A stretch of 64,000 nt of DNA from Actinopolymorpha pittospori (GTDB taxonomy: Bacteria; Actinomycetota; Actinomycetes; Propionibacteriales; Actinopolymorphaceae): assembly GCF_014873875.1 (NCBI RefSeq), contig NZ_JADBEM010000001.1:310001-374000 (forward strand), read 5' to 3'. How positions within the stretch are numbered: the first letter of the stretch is position 1; each line of letters begins with the position of its first letter. The notes under the pieces are model-generated. The model searched no databases. It saw only the letters and a list, made by a program, of their open reading frames with translations, and was not told where the DNA came from. Positions 8,883-18,577 of this stretch are shown piece by piece. A program made the position numbers and the translations under genes.

Positions 8883-10336
8883 TACTTTGTTAGGTGTGTC
8901 GTTTCGTGTTCTGTGGTTGATGTTCTGACATGGTCGGTGCATGACTCCTGATCAGATAGCGGAGTTGCGGCCGAGGCTTGGCGAGTTCGCAGCCGACATG
9001 CTGGGTTGTCTTGCGCGTTCGGATCAGCGTGCCACGGGTGAGTTGTATCTGCGTGGCCTGTTGACTGATGGTCGGCGTAAGTCGATGCAGCCGATGGCGG
9101 AGCGGCTGGGTGTGGATCATCAGCGGTTGCAGCAGTTCGTCACCTCCTCGACATGGGATTTCACCGCGGTGCGGCGCAGGTTGAGCTCGTGGGCTGCGCA
9201 GGCGATTGGGCCGCGGGCATACGTGATCGACGACACCGGATTCCCCAAGGACGGGCCTGCCTCGGCGTGTGTGGCCTGGCAGTATTCCGGGACGTTGGGC
9301 AAGACCGCCAACTGCCAGATCGGGGTGAGTGTTCACGCGGTCAACGACACCTGCTCGGCGGCGGTCGACTGGCGGTTGTTCTGCCCGGAAAGCTGGGACG
9401 ACAAGGCCTGTGATGATCCCGAGCAGGCCGAGAAGGTCCGCCGGAAGCGAGCCGAATCCAAAGTCCCTGACGACGTGAGGCATGTCGAGAAGTGGCGGCT
9501 CGCGCTGGACATGCTTGATGAGCAGACCGAATGGGGGTCGCCGAGGCTTCCCGTCGTTGCCGATGCCGGATATGGGGATTGCACCAGGTTCCGGCTCGGC
9601 GTGGAAGAACGTGGCCTGGACTATGTGGTCGCACTCAAAGCCGGCACCAGCGCCCACCCCGGCGAAGCGGAGCCGGTGAGACCGCCACGTAACGGTGGTC
9701 GTGGCAGACGTCCCAAGCCCCACTACCCGAAGCCGGCATCGAGTCTGCGCGAGATCGCCATGGCGGCCGGCCGCGATGCCTACCAGGAGGTGGCGTGGCG
9801 GCAGGGGACCAGAAAAACGAAAGGTAATCCGAGTGCTGCCATGACCTCGAAGTTCGCGGTGTTCGTGGTACGTCCGGCCAACCGCGACATCCCTCGCGCA
9901 GACGATGGGACCTTGCCGGCGAAGCTGCTGCTGGTCGAATGGCCCGATGAGGCGAACGAGCCTACCGACTACTGGCTTTCTAACCTGCCTGCCGACACAC
10001 CGATCGATCAGCTCGTCGACCTGGCAAAGATCCGGTGGCGGATCGAACATGACTACCGCGAACTGAAAACCGGGCTCGGACTCGACCACTTCGAAGGACG
10101 CTCCTGGACCGGCTGGAACCGCCACGTCACACTCGTCGCGATCGCCCAAGCTTTCTGCACCATGGTCAGACTCGACCCAAAACAGGATGCGCCGGCCTGA
10201 GCTTGTACGCAGTCGTACACGAGCTACAAATCGTGCTCGCCCTCATCGCCGGCGCATGCCCCACCTGCCGACAAGAAGTCACCATCGACCACATCGAAGC
10301 ACTCGCCCCACCATGATCGACATGACAAAGTCCTAA
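8883..10336 (+). mobile_element. IS701-family insertion sequence inside an envelope-stress operon
   Basis: The ends share ACTTTGT in inverted orientation (8884-8890 and the complement of 10325-10331). The host sequence on both sides reads TAG (8880-8882 and 10337-10339), consistent with a short target duplication; the exact ends are uncertain by a few bases because the repeats do not align perfectly. It carries one transposase gene. Removing it restores the reading frame of the interrupted host gene. Confidence 0.8.
8941..10200 (+). CDS. IS701-family transposase (DDE endonuclease), C-terminus frameshifted
   Basis: 419 residues. Catalytic motifs of the IS701/IS4-like DDE fold are present: AYVIDDTGFPKDGPASACVA (first Asp), PVVADAGYGD (second Asp) and WRIEHDYRELKTGLG with the catalytic Glu. 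The protein stops at DAPA, but one base out of frame the sequence continues GLSLYAVVHELQIVLALIA and ACPTCRQEV up to TGA 10314-10316, which is the usual family ending. The last 40 residues have thus been lost by a single-base shift. The catalytic core is complete, so activity cannot be excluded. Confidence 0.92.
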   Translation: MTPDQIAELRPRLGEFAADMLGCLARSDQRATGELYLRGLLTDGRRKSMQPMAERLGVDHQRLQQFVTSSTWDFTAVRRRLSSWAAQAIGPRAYVIDDTGFPKDGPASACVAWQYSGTLGKTANCQIGVSVHAVNDTCSAAVDWRLFCPESWDDKACDDPEQAEKVRRKRAESKVPDDVRHVEKWRLALDMLDEQTEWGSPRLPVVADAGYGDCTRFRLGVEERGLDYVVALKAGTSAHPGEAEPVRPPRNGGRGRRPKPHYPKPASSLREIAMAAGRDAYQEVAWRQGTRKTKGNPSAAMTSKFAVFVVRPANRDIPRADDGTLPAKLLLVEWPDEANEPTDYWLSNLPADTPIDQLVDLAKIRWRIEHDYRELKTGLGLDHFEGRSWTGWNRHVTLVAIAQAFCTMVRLDPKQDAPA

Positions 10337-10635
10337 TAGACAGGTGAATTGGGATTCGTCTCCGCCATCGATGCTAAGTCATCCGCCCAGCCACGGAAAT
10401 TTTGCGTCATCCGCTCAACCTGAGCTTGCGTCTCGCCGCCTACCTGCTCACGCAGCCGATCAGTCGCCTGCCGCGCTTGCGCCTTGGTCTCCTCAGTCAC
10501 CGCCTGCGCCTGCTGGCGCGCCGTTCCACCAACCTCATCGGCGGCCTCGCGCACCCGTCCGCCGGTCGTCGGAGGCCTTTGTTGAGGGATCTGGCCGGTC
10601 CGTTGCTCAACGCCCGCCTCTCCTTGCTGGCTCAC
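10337..10635 (-). pseudogene. 5' half of the operon gene split by the IS701-family element
   Basis: Starts at GTG 10635, four to five bases after GGAGG, and reads SQQGEAGVEQRTGQIPQQ, then a long Ala/Gln/Glu/Arg-rich helix (ARQQAQAVTEETKAQARQA) and MTQNFRGWADDLASMAETN before meeting the insertion. The matching C-terminal half is at 8597-8882. The intact protein would be a YtxH-like helical protein with one C-terminal membrane segment. Confidence 0.8.
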
Positions 10636-10855
10636 GGGTGCCTCCCAAGTCATCGCCCTTGACATTGCCAACCGGGACATGGGCCGGGTACCCGCGCAAC
10701 AGGCAGCAGATCGCCGAGAACGTAGCATCGGCCCTTCTGTCATCTAGCGCCGAATCTTCGGCCCTGCCACTCAGCCTCTCGAGTGACTTCGGGCACCGCC
10801 AGGGACCTTGTTCCTTGTGGCCGTCGGTCCGATGTCGTGGGCGGGCGAGGTACGC

Positions 10856-11932
10856 CTACGATCTGCGACTGTCCGCGGTCACCAGGTCCATCACACCTGG
10901 ATCGGTGGTGGTGAAGAACGCGTGGAACCGCCAGGTGGTGAAGATGGTGTCCTGGCCCTGTCCGGCTTTGGTGTTGAGGTCGGGGATACGTCGCACGATC
11001 AGCCGGCCCGGAACCTGCTCGGACTTCTTGGCCGAGGAGAACGCGGTGAAGTCGATTTCTGCGACCTCGGCGCGGGAGATCCACTGTCGGGTCGCTTCGT
11101 CGAAAACTGCGTCGGTGTATTCGATGGTCTGCCAGGCGGCCTCGCTGATGGAGGCGATGACCTTCTTGACCGTCGCGTCGAGGCGGAGGGTGACCGACAC
11201 GTCCGCGCCAGCGGCGACCGCGGTCAAGACGGTGTCACGCCCGTAGAAGCCGGAATCGCCTCGGAGTAGCGGTTTGGCCCGCGCGTTCGGGCCGCGCAAC
11301 TGGTGGAGGGTGGCCAACGCGTCAGCGACCAGCCGTTCGCGCCTCGTGCGGACCCGCATGAGCCCTTGCGTAGCCGCTGCGCCATGATCACCGGCGCGGC
11401 TTGGCTGGTAGTCACGGTCGCCAGCAGCGCGTTGAGTCCACGCACCCCGGAGTAACCGAATCCTGCGCCCTGCTGGGCATAGCCATGGACCTCGGTGATC
11501 GTGTCATCGATGTCGATCAGTGCGTACTCCTCGATCCCGGCGACCAGCGGCGTCTTGTTCGCCAGACCGACCAGCATCCTGGAGGTGACCGCATCGAGCT
11601 GGCGGACATGGCCGAAGGCGAACGAACGCAGGAACGACCCCAGCGTCGACGGCGCATACACACCAGTGAAGAGGCGGCTCATTCCACCGTGGCGGAGCAG
11701 CCCCATGTCGGCGATGCTGTCCGCCCCCGCGGCCATCCCCGCAACCAGGCAGGTCACCTTCGACCCGGCGTTCGCGCCCTTGTCGCTCGGCACGCTCAAC
11801 TGCGAATCGGCAAGATCCTGCAGGCCGACCGACTCCGCCAACCCCATCAGCGGAACCAGCCCGGCCGCCGACACCATTTTTCGGCTCGTCGAACACCGCA
11901 GACACCGCCGCGCCAGTATGAGAGAGTTGCAC
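10856..11932 (-). pseudogene. IS1380-family transposase, at least two frameshifts, C-terminus lost
   Basis: The family opening MQLSHTGAAVSAVFDEP is read from 11932. After a frameshift near 11880 the protein continues MVSAAGLVPLMGLAESVG, then GANAGSKVTCLVAGMAAGAD, DIDDTITEVHGYAQQGAGFG (first catalytic Asp region) and VIMAQRLRKG. A second shift near 11350 moves the reading to KPLLRGDSGFYGR and the rest of the core. The last part of the catalytic domain is absent. A short relic of the same family is at 29735-29892. Confidence 0.9.
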
Positions 11933-12072
11933 CCCAGAGATGCCCTTCCGTGCGGGACAGATCGAACCCTAGACAAGTCCGATCATCCCAACATGCAAGG
12001 GCATTCTCACGTCACGACCCGCCAACCACACGCCCCACACCCTCGCTCATCGGTGGATTCTCAATGAAGTTG

Positions 12073-13273
12073 TCAAGCCTCTTGAGCAGTTGGTGGGTCG
12101 AGTTCGAAGAGCCGGTTGTCGCGGAGTAGAGCCCACAAGACGTCGACGCGGCGACGGGCCAACGCGATGAGTGCTTGGATGTGTCCGAGCCCCTGTCCAC
12201 GCTTCTTGAGGTAGTAGTCGCGGTTGGGTCCCTCGCGCATCATGGCCGCGGAGGCGGAGAGGTAGAACACTCTGCGCAGCTTGCGTGAGTAGCGCATCGG
12301 CCGGTGCAGGTTCCCGGTGCGTCGTCCGGAGTCACGCGGAACGGGTACGAGCCCGGCAGCCGAGGCGAGCCGGCCGGCGTCGGCGTAGCCGCCCAGGTCC
12401 CCGGCTGCGGCGATGAGCTCGGCGCCCAGGATCGGGCCCATGCCCGGCAGGGACTCGATGATCTCGGCCTGAGGGCGCGCGGAAGGTAGTGGTGATGCGA
12501 GCGTCCAACTCGCTGATCCGAGCGCCGATCGCCAGGATCTGGACGGCGAGGTCGGCCACGATGCTGGCCGCGACGTCTTGCCCGGGCACAACACTCTGCT
12601 GAGCCCTGGCCGCGGCCAGGGCAGCGGCTGCGATCTCCTCCGCGCTGCGGACCTTCGCCCTTGACCAGCCATGCCCGCAGCCGCGACTGCCCGAGACGGC
12701 GAATCGCCCCGGGGGTCTGGTAGCCGGTCAGCAGAGCCAGCGCGCCACGGCTGTGGGCGTAGCCAAGGACCGTTCCAGCGCAGGGAAGTAGCCACTGAGT
12801 ACGTCGCGGAGCCGGTTGACCATGCGGACCCGGTCCCCGACCAGATCGCTGCGGTGAGTCACCAGCAGCCGCAGCTCACTCACCAGCGAAGCCGAGACCT
12901 CCACCTCCTGCAGATCGCCGCGGTGTCGAAGCGTCTCGGCGATGACATATGCATCGCGGGCATCGGTCTTCGCCTCGCCCCGGTAGGCGCCCGCCATCTG
13001 GTTCACGGTCCGACCGGGCACATACCTCACCCGCTGACCGTGCGCCGCCAACAGCGCCAGCAGCAGCCCCGACATCGTCCCCGTGACGTCAACTCCCCAC
13101 ACGACCTCCTCAGCCCGAGTAAGCACGCTGCCGACCGCGTCGAGGATCGCAGCCTCGTCGTTGATGACCCTCGCCGACCAGACGGTCGCCCCGTTTTCGT
13201 CGATCAGACAGACCCAGTGATGACCCTTGCCGACATCGACGCCCACCCACCCCAGTCGGACCTGCCGCTTCAT
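12073..13273 (-). pseudogene. IS110-family transposase with at least two frameshifts
   Basis: The first 170 residues are intact in one frame (13273 downward): LGWVGVDVGKGHHWVCLID with the DEDD-type first Asp, VVWGVDVTG, and GEAKTDARDAYVIAETLRHR. The frame is lost near 12730, picks up ADLAVQILAIGARISELDAR in another frame, then changes again near 12480 to AEIIESLPGMGPILGAELIA, GRLASAAGLVPVPRDSGRR and RRVFYLSASAAMM, the transposase-20 domain. The ending LFELDPPTAQEA is normal. Almost full length but broken. Confidence 0.9.
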
Positions 13274-13469
13274 CTCATCCTCCTCCGAGCAAACGACATC
13301 GCCGTGGCCCGAAGGACACCCCCGCAGACAGATCCGTAAACAGCGACCAGGACACGCATCTCAATCAGCAGTCAAGGCGTCCCAGGAGGAGCCGGGCGGC
13401 CAATCCATCGGAGCCATCAAGGGCGATCAAGGCTCAGCCACACCCAGCCCTCCCGGGCCAACCAAGAAC

Positions 13470-14561
13470 TTACGGATCCGGGCTAAGGAGCGGCAGAGTC
13501 TGGATCGGCTGTCGCAGCGACGTCGTACCGGTACGCCAGGCGCCGAGCAGCTGGTCGGCGAGCCGGTCCTCCAGGAAGGAGGTCGCGTCGATCCCGAAGA
13601 TCACGTCGGGTGTCAGGTCGGGTTCGCGTCCGAGCAGATCGCCGATCACGTCGTGGCGCATCACCTGTTCGTGTACGGCGTCGGCCTCGACGTGCTCGGT
13701 GTAGAACGACACGCACTGCTCTGGAAGCTTCAGCCGACGGAGCGCCTGCACCATCCGGTGTGCGCTAGGTGCGGTGGTGATCTCCGCCGCGGCGAGGTGG
13801 CCGACCAGGGCGCCCCGCAGGGAGCGGTGGAGGCCGAGTAGCGACATCAGGTTGACGGTGGCGAGCATGTGGGCCGGTGCGGCGTCGAGGTAACGGCCGT
13901 ATCGCGGGTCGAGCCCGAGACCGGCCATGAGGTCGGCGAAGAGCTGGGAGTGCGCCCGGGCGGCCCGACCCGCACCGAACTCGTCGTACTCGACCGCGAC
14001 GAGCGACGCCTTCGCCTGCCCCAGCAGGCGAGGAATCACCCAGGCGTGCGGGTCGGCCTCCTTCAGGTGGTACAGCGAGCGCATCGCCACGAACTCGCGC
14101 ACCTGCCACAGTTCTCCGCCGCGTTCCAGGAAATGGGAGACGCCGTCGCCGTCCACCGGTTCGTGGACGAGGGGCTCGAGGGCGCTGGCGACGTCGGAAT
14201 GGTGGGGAAGGTCGTGGCGGAGCGCCGCGAGGAAGGCACTCTCCAGATCCCCGCGCAGGCGCAGCAACTCCGGGTCCCACTCCCAGCGTCCGTCCGTGCC
14301 GGCGAAGGCGCGGTAGTGCAGTTCGTAGCAGGTGTAAAGCGCGAGTTGCAGGTCCTCGCCGTAGGCGTCCGCGGCGGCCACGGTGGCCCGGGGCGGTAGG
14401 ACTCGATGGCGGTCGCCGGACAGCGTCTCGATGACCGCGGCGGACAACGGGCCGCGAGGTGTGGGAAGCGCCGGAGAGTACGACGTGGCCGCGTGCGTGC
14501 CGGCGGCTCCCATCGCCGCACCGCGCCCGTCGTCCGGCGGCGGCGTGGTCACCCGCACCAC
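13470..14561 (-). CDS. Iron-containing redox enzyme family protein (heme-oxygenase-like fold)
   Basis: 363 residues. This actinobacterial family folds like heme oxygenase and binds a diiron centre. His, Glu and Asp ligands are plausible in TCYELHYRAF (about residue 80), QVREFVAMRSLYHLKEADPH, VEYDEFGAG, and FYTEHVEADAVHEQVMRHD, where the HVEADAVHE motif is the clearest. No signal peptide is present. Related loci group it with CDGSH iron-sulfur proteins and HemK-like methyltransferases; here the methyltransferase lies 10 kb away at 3056 with IS relics between them, suggesting the cluster was broken up. The substrate is unknown. The start was kept at GTG 14561; the first 20 residues are weakly supported. 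Confidence 0.85.
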   Translation of the reverse strand: MVRVTTPPPDDGRGAAMGAAGTHAATSYSPALPTPRGPLSAAVIETLSGDRHRVLPPRATVAAADAYGEDLQLALYTCYELHYRAFAGTDGRWEWDPELLRLRGDLESAFLAALRHDLPHHSDVASALEPLVHEPVDGDGVSHFLERGGELWQVREFVAMRSLYHLKEADPHAWVIPRLLGQAKASLVAVEYDEFGAGRAARAHSQLFADLMAGLGLDPRYGRYLDAAPAHMLATVNLMSLLGLHRSLRGALVGHLAAAEITTAPSAHRMVQALRRLKLPEQCVSFYTEHVEADAVHEQVMRHDVIGDLLGREPDLTPDVIFGIDATSFLEDRLADQLLGAWRTGTTSLRQPIQTLPLLSPDP

Positions 14562-14739
14562 CTACCCGGGGGGGATGTCGGCCGAAACGGGTGGTGGTCG
14601 TGGGTGCCGCGGCGGGTCATGCACCCTCACCAACCGCGCAGCCCGCGGCGGTCTGCGCGACCAACATGTCCACGACCGCCTGGGGCCCGGCCGTGGCCGT
14701 CCCGCGCTGCCGCGCCGCGCCGGTGCCATGCCGCCGCAG

Positions 14740-15310
14740 GAGCCACGAGGAGGACCTCCTCCTCACCTCGTGGAAGGAGGAGGGTCGACGGGCGGTCCGA
14801 GTGCCGGGCGATCAGCGAGAAGGCGCAGTGCGAGCGGATCGTGCAGACGACCGTCGAGGAGTTCAATCGGCTGGATATTCTCGTTAACAACGGGCCTCCA
14901 GATGACCTTCGACGGCGTGGAATCGATCCCGGAGGATCTTCTCCTGCACACGTTCCGAACCAAATCGTCGCGATGTTCTGGTTGTGTCAGGAGGCGGTGC
15001 CCCATATGAAGGGGCTCCGCGATCATCAACATCGCATCCATCCAGGCCTTTCGGGCCTCGCCTCCACTGCAACCGTACGCCACCACCAAGGGCGCCATCG
15101 TCACCTTCACCAAGGGGCTGGCGGAGGAACTCAGCGAGCGAGGCATCCGGGTCAACGCCGCGGCACCGCGACCCGTGTGAGCCGATCACCCATGCCTCCA
15201 TGGGTGCGGAGAAGACCGCGAAGTTCGGTGGCCGTTCTCCCACCGGGCGTCCCGGCGGACAGCCGAACTTGCGCGGGCCTTCGTGTTCCTGGCGTCTGGC
15301 ACCCTCGATC
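14740..15310 (+). pseudogene. Short-chain dehydrogenase relic with several frameshifts
   Basis: Three frames together spell the middle and end of an SDR of the general-stress-protein-39/YghA type: AQCERIVQTTVEEFNRLDIL with VNN (NNAG-type motif), then QMTFDGVESIPEDLLLHTF, AMFWLCQEAVPHMK, SAIINIASIQAF, YATTKGAIVTFTKGLAEELS (YxxxK active site) and GIRVNAAAP, with AEKTAKFGG near the end. The N-terminal NAD-binding GxxxGxG is not recognisable. The remnant runs directly into an FAD oxidoreductase fragment. Confidence 0.85.
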
Positions 15311-15990
15311 CACGACGCAGGCGCGAGTTGGAGAAGGAGGCAGCCGCAGCCCGTCAATTCGGCCTTGCCGCCACCGTGTCCGACAGGCCCGACTCCACGG
15401 ATCTGCCCTTCGACGTCGCGGCGGCCGTCCGCTTCGACGACCAGTTCCACCTTGATCCGGTGCGTTACCTTGACGGGCTTGCCCACGAGCTGACGAGGAT
15501 CGGTGGCATCATCCTCGAGCACACCCGGGCCACCTCGGTCGAGGAACGCAGGGACCACACGGTCGCGGTCTCCACCAGCGCGGGAACCGTCCGCGCCGAC
15601 CAGGTGGTCGTCGCGACCCTGCTGCCCATCAACCTCATCGGCGGCTACTTCGCCCGGACCAGGCCGAGCCGCAGCTACGGCCTCGCCGCGCGACTGAGGA
15701 CCCCCGCACCCACGAGTATGACCATCTCGATCGACTCGCCCACCCGGTCGACACGGCCGTGGCTCGCCGCCGGCCCCGGCGGCTCATCGTGGTCGGCAAC
15801 GGTCACGAGACCGGTGCTGTCGAGGACACCATGGCGCTCTACCAGGACCTCGAGGACTGGACGCGGTCGACGTTCGACGTCGAAGCCGTCGACTACCGCT
15901 GCGCGGCCCAAGACTTCGTCACCACCGACAAGATCCCCTACGTCGGGACGAGCCCGGGCCATCGCGGAATCCTGGTGAGCCACCAGCTCA
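15290..15990 (+). pseudogene. FAD-dependent oxidoreductase internal fragment, frameshifted
   Basis: The readable pieces are LPFDVAAAVRFDDQFHLDPV, YLDGLAHELTRIGG, VRADQVVVATLLPINLIGGY and SMTISIDSPTRSTRP, then, after a shift near 15765, RRLIVVGNGHETGAVED and DFVTTDKIPYVGTSPGH. This order matches DadA-type FAD oxidoreductases that end in a Rieske domain. The N-terminal dinucleotide-binding motif and the C-terminal domain are both absent, so it is a fragment joined on the left to an SDR relic and on the right to a methyltransferase relic. Confidence 0.8.
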
Positions 15991-16021
15991 GCGTGTCGCG
16001 CCGGAAACACCGTTAGATGCA

Positions 16022-16340
16022 CAGTCCCATCGGTCGAGCTTGCCTGTATCGGCAGTGCCTCCGCAGCACCTACCGCGTAGAGCGCGTCCGGATCGAGGTG
16101 ACGTGCGTGACGCAGCATGAGCGCTGATGGCTCTATGCCTATGCGTCGGAGCGCGAGGTGTGCGAGCGGCACGGTCGAAAGTCCCACGCCGCATCCAACG
16201 TCGAGGGCACACGAGACTGAGCGGTCGAGATCGAGATTGCGTGCAACGCGTTCGATGACATGTCGGTGAACAGGTGGTCGCGAGTGCTCATAGCCATTGA
16301 CCATGTGCGGCACATCGAACGGGTTGAGCACGGCACGTCG
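16022..16340 (-). pseudogene. Class I SAM methyltransferase, N-terminal fragment
   Basis: Reads NPFDVPHMVNGYEHSRPPVH, then CALDVGCGVGLSTVPLAHLA (SAM-binding motif I) and GIEPSALMLRHARHL, DALYAVGAAEALPI. The coding similarity stops at about 16022, where the FAD oxidoreductase fragment of the opposite strand begins. The missing C-terminal half makes it non-functional. Confidence 0.75.
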
Positions 16341-16444
16341 CGGTGGCGCGAGAGTGTGCGGGCCGCAAACGCACCCCTGTCTGACCCCAAACGAGCTGCA
16401 CCGCCGAGCGATGATGAGCACCAGGCGGCGACCTTCCGAGCGCG

Positions 16445-16698
16445 GACGAGTCGGTCGGCGGCCGGCCGTCGCCGGGTACGCCGAGGGCGACCAGCCGCTC
16501 GGCCACCTCGTCGGCGAAGCCGCGGGCGTCCTTGATCACCTTGTCGAGACGCTGGTGGATCGGCAGGAAGAGCCGGCCCTGGACGTGCCAGTGCAGCTGC
16601 TTGCCGTTGAGTGCGAGTCCGAGCAGATCGACGAGTACCGGCTGCATGACCCGGGCGATGTCCTTCGCGGGCAGCGTGCCCGTTGACTTGGCGTTCAC
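16445..16698 (-). pseudogene. dps: Dps/ferritin-like protein, N-terminal fragment
   Basis: Starts at GTG 16698 behind GAGGGAGGG and reads STGTLPAKDIARVMQPVLVD, then LNGKQLHWHVQGRLFLPIHQ and RLDKVIKDARGFADEVAERL. The first two helices with the ferroxidase His (LHWHV) and Asp are present, but the sequence diverges after GVPGDGRPPTDS and runs into the methyltransferase fragment. About half of the usual 170 to 180 residues are missing. Confidence 0.8.
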
Positions 16699-17303
16699 GA
16701 CAACCCTCCCTCTCGTGTCTTCGGTTGGGAGATCGAACAAAACCTGGTTCCAGCCTGCGCGCCCATTGATCGATATGCAGACATTCGGTCGGCAAAGCGA
16801 AGCGTAGGAATCGAGGACTGCGAGGAATTTCTGATCTAACCGGAATATCATGGCAGCGGCGTTCACTTGCCCCCGTCTAATCACCGCAGAGGCCAAATAC
16901 ATTACAGGTGGCGGGCTTCGAGTGACGTCAGTGATGAATCACAGGATGTGACAGGAGCTGGCGTTAAGCCGAAGTCGGGGCGCGTGGCGCAGGCGTACGC
17001 CGTAGGTCCCGGCTCAAATGGCCCATGGTCCCGTGTTCCGGCCGTATGTCAAAGCTAACGTGCCTGTCGAGACAACAAAAACACCATGACTGCGGATCCT
17101 CGGATAGAGCCAGATGCGGCTCCGCGTGCTTCCGGGACAGGCTCACTGGTGGGAGCCTGAGCGCGCGGCCTCGCGTCTCATCTGTTCGGCATCTGGCGGG
17201 GATCCGCCAAGCGAGGCTGACCCGGCGGGCCGCGCTGCCCCTGGGGGTGGCGGCGCCTTGTGAGGGTCAGTCGACATGCGGTGCGGGTGCCCTTTCCTAG
17301 AAG

Positions 17304-17341
17304 GCCGCGCCAGATGCGACGCTGCAGGACTCTGGCGCGGC
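17304..17341. repeat. Inverted repeat with 11-base perfect arms
   Basis: GCCGCGCCAGA (17304-17314) and TCTGGCGCGGC (17331-17341) are exact reverse complements around a 16-base loop. No T-run follows, so an intrinsic terminator is unlikely. Confidence 0.6.
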
Positions 17342-17417
17342 GCTCCGCACCGCTCATAGCGGCCGGTGTAGGTTCCCTTTCGTGCCGTGGGCGGCCACAC
17401 CGGCCGCCACTAGTCGC

Positions 17418-17447
17418 CCCACTCCCGACAGCGCTGTCGGGAGTGGG
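17418..17447. repeat. Perfect 30-base palindrome
   Basis: CCCACTCCCGACAGC at 17418-17432 is followed immediately by its exact reverse complement at 17433-17447. There is no loop and no T-tract. It could be an operator, a recombinase site or a termination hairpin for decayed genes. Confidence 0.7.
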
Positions 17448-17735
17448 CCGTGCTATGGCTTCGTCGGCCCGTGGTCAGCGGACTGATTTCGTCCTGTTCG
17501 GGTGCTGCTCCGCACCTGATTTCTCGTGCCTCGGCTCCGCCCTCTCGTATGGTCACGACCGATCGTGAGGAGCCTGCTCCCACCCCGTCGACCCCGCGGT
17601 TGGTGTCGGTGTGCGGATGATCGTCAGCAGAGTTCCCTACCGGCGGGCCCTCGTGAGTGGACCTGAAGTCGGCCTCTGCTCGGTCAGGGGTGGTGGTCTA
17701 TTGGCATGTCGATGATGAGAATAGTCGGGGACGGG

Positions 17736-17962
17736 TCATCCGAGGGCCTTCAGTGCCGCGGCGTAGCGGACACGGCTGAGCAGTTCTCTGATCATCGCTG
17801 CCGCGACGGCGTCGCGTAGGCCGTTCTCGGTGGGGTCTCGGACGAGTTGAGTGGTGGCTTGGCGCAGTTGGGCGTGTGCGCGTTCCCGCTCCGGATCGCC
17901 TCATGCATCACCTGCCTGAGCGACGGCTCTGCGTCGCCTGGTGCGCCGGGCTCATCGTGGAC
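17736..17962 (-). pseudogene. Small cassette gene B, decayed copy 1
   Basis: Minus-strand translation gives PGAPGDAEPSLRQVMHEAIR, then AHAQLRQATTQLVRDPTENG, LRDAVAAAMIRELLSRVRYA and AALKALG before TGA at 17736-17738. It aligns along its length with the intact gene at 53430-53714. Two small deletions near 17945 break the frame after the GTG start, and the Trp codon of the intact copy (GVGWPVPD) is a stop here, although PVPDY continues beyond it. A non-functional duplicate. Confidence 0.65.
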
Positions 17963-18237
17963 TCACAGCGCTGCACTGGTGCGACGTTGCAGGTCATCGC
18001 AGGTCGCCTCCCACGCGTTGCGCTGCGCGGCGCCGTCGACCGTGAAGCCGGTCAGGCCGCCCACCAGCCAACCCACCAAGGTGCGAGCGGTGCCCACCGC
18101 ACTGGCCACCGCCCGCCTCGATTGGCCAGCGTCGGCAACTCGCCACCCTCCTGCCCCGGCTCGGCGAATACGTCTGACACCCGCAAACCCACAACAAGCG
18201 CCCCGGAGATGCTCGCAGGGACGCCGACGTTGCTCAT
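17963..18237 (-). pseudogene. Small cassette gene A, decayed copy 1
   Basis: MSNVGVPASISGALVVGLRV is read from 18237, but a frameshift near 18110 is needed to reach AVGTARTLVGWLVGGLTGFT and AAQRNAWEATCDDLQRRTS, which match the intact copy at 53711-53926 closely. The gene ends at TGA 17963-17965, overlapping the start region of gene B as in the intact cassette. Confidence 0.65.
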
Positions 18238-18577
18238 GCTCCGAAGGTTCTCTGGTCACCCGAGTCTCGGCTACATGCGTTCGCTCGACGACGTTCTGCG
18301 AGCCCCCACCGACGCGCACAGGAGTCGGCGTCGCCGCTGGGAGAGGGTGGTGCACCAGTTCGGCGCGCGAGCAGCCGGGCCCTGGTCGGACCCCATCCGT
18401 AGCTAGCCCCCGACCCTGACGCTCGATGAGCGGCTACGATCCCCAGCGAACCGGGATGCCAGGAATGTCGAACCGCGCGACCCGCGGCCGGCGATCCTCC
18501 TGGCGAGCGCCCTGCGCGAGCTGGGTTTGCCTGCTCTGGCGGCTTCGCCTGTATGCAGTGACCTCGAGGAACCCGGG

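Larger units (their letters stand above)
16900..17735. other. Non-coding region with two perfect inverted repeats
   Basis: No ORF in this stretch looks coding. It contains the 11-base-arm inverted repeat at 17304-17341, the 25-base word shared with 7201-7225 at 17347-17371, and the 30-base palindrome at 17418-17447. The crowding of structured DNA within 150 bases suggests a former mobile-element end or regulatory site. Confidence 0.45.
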
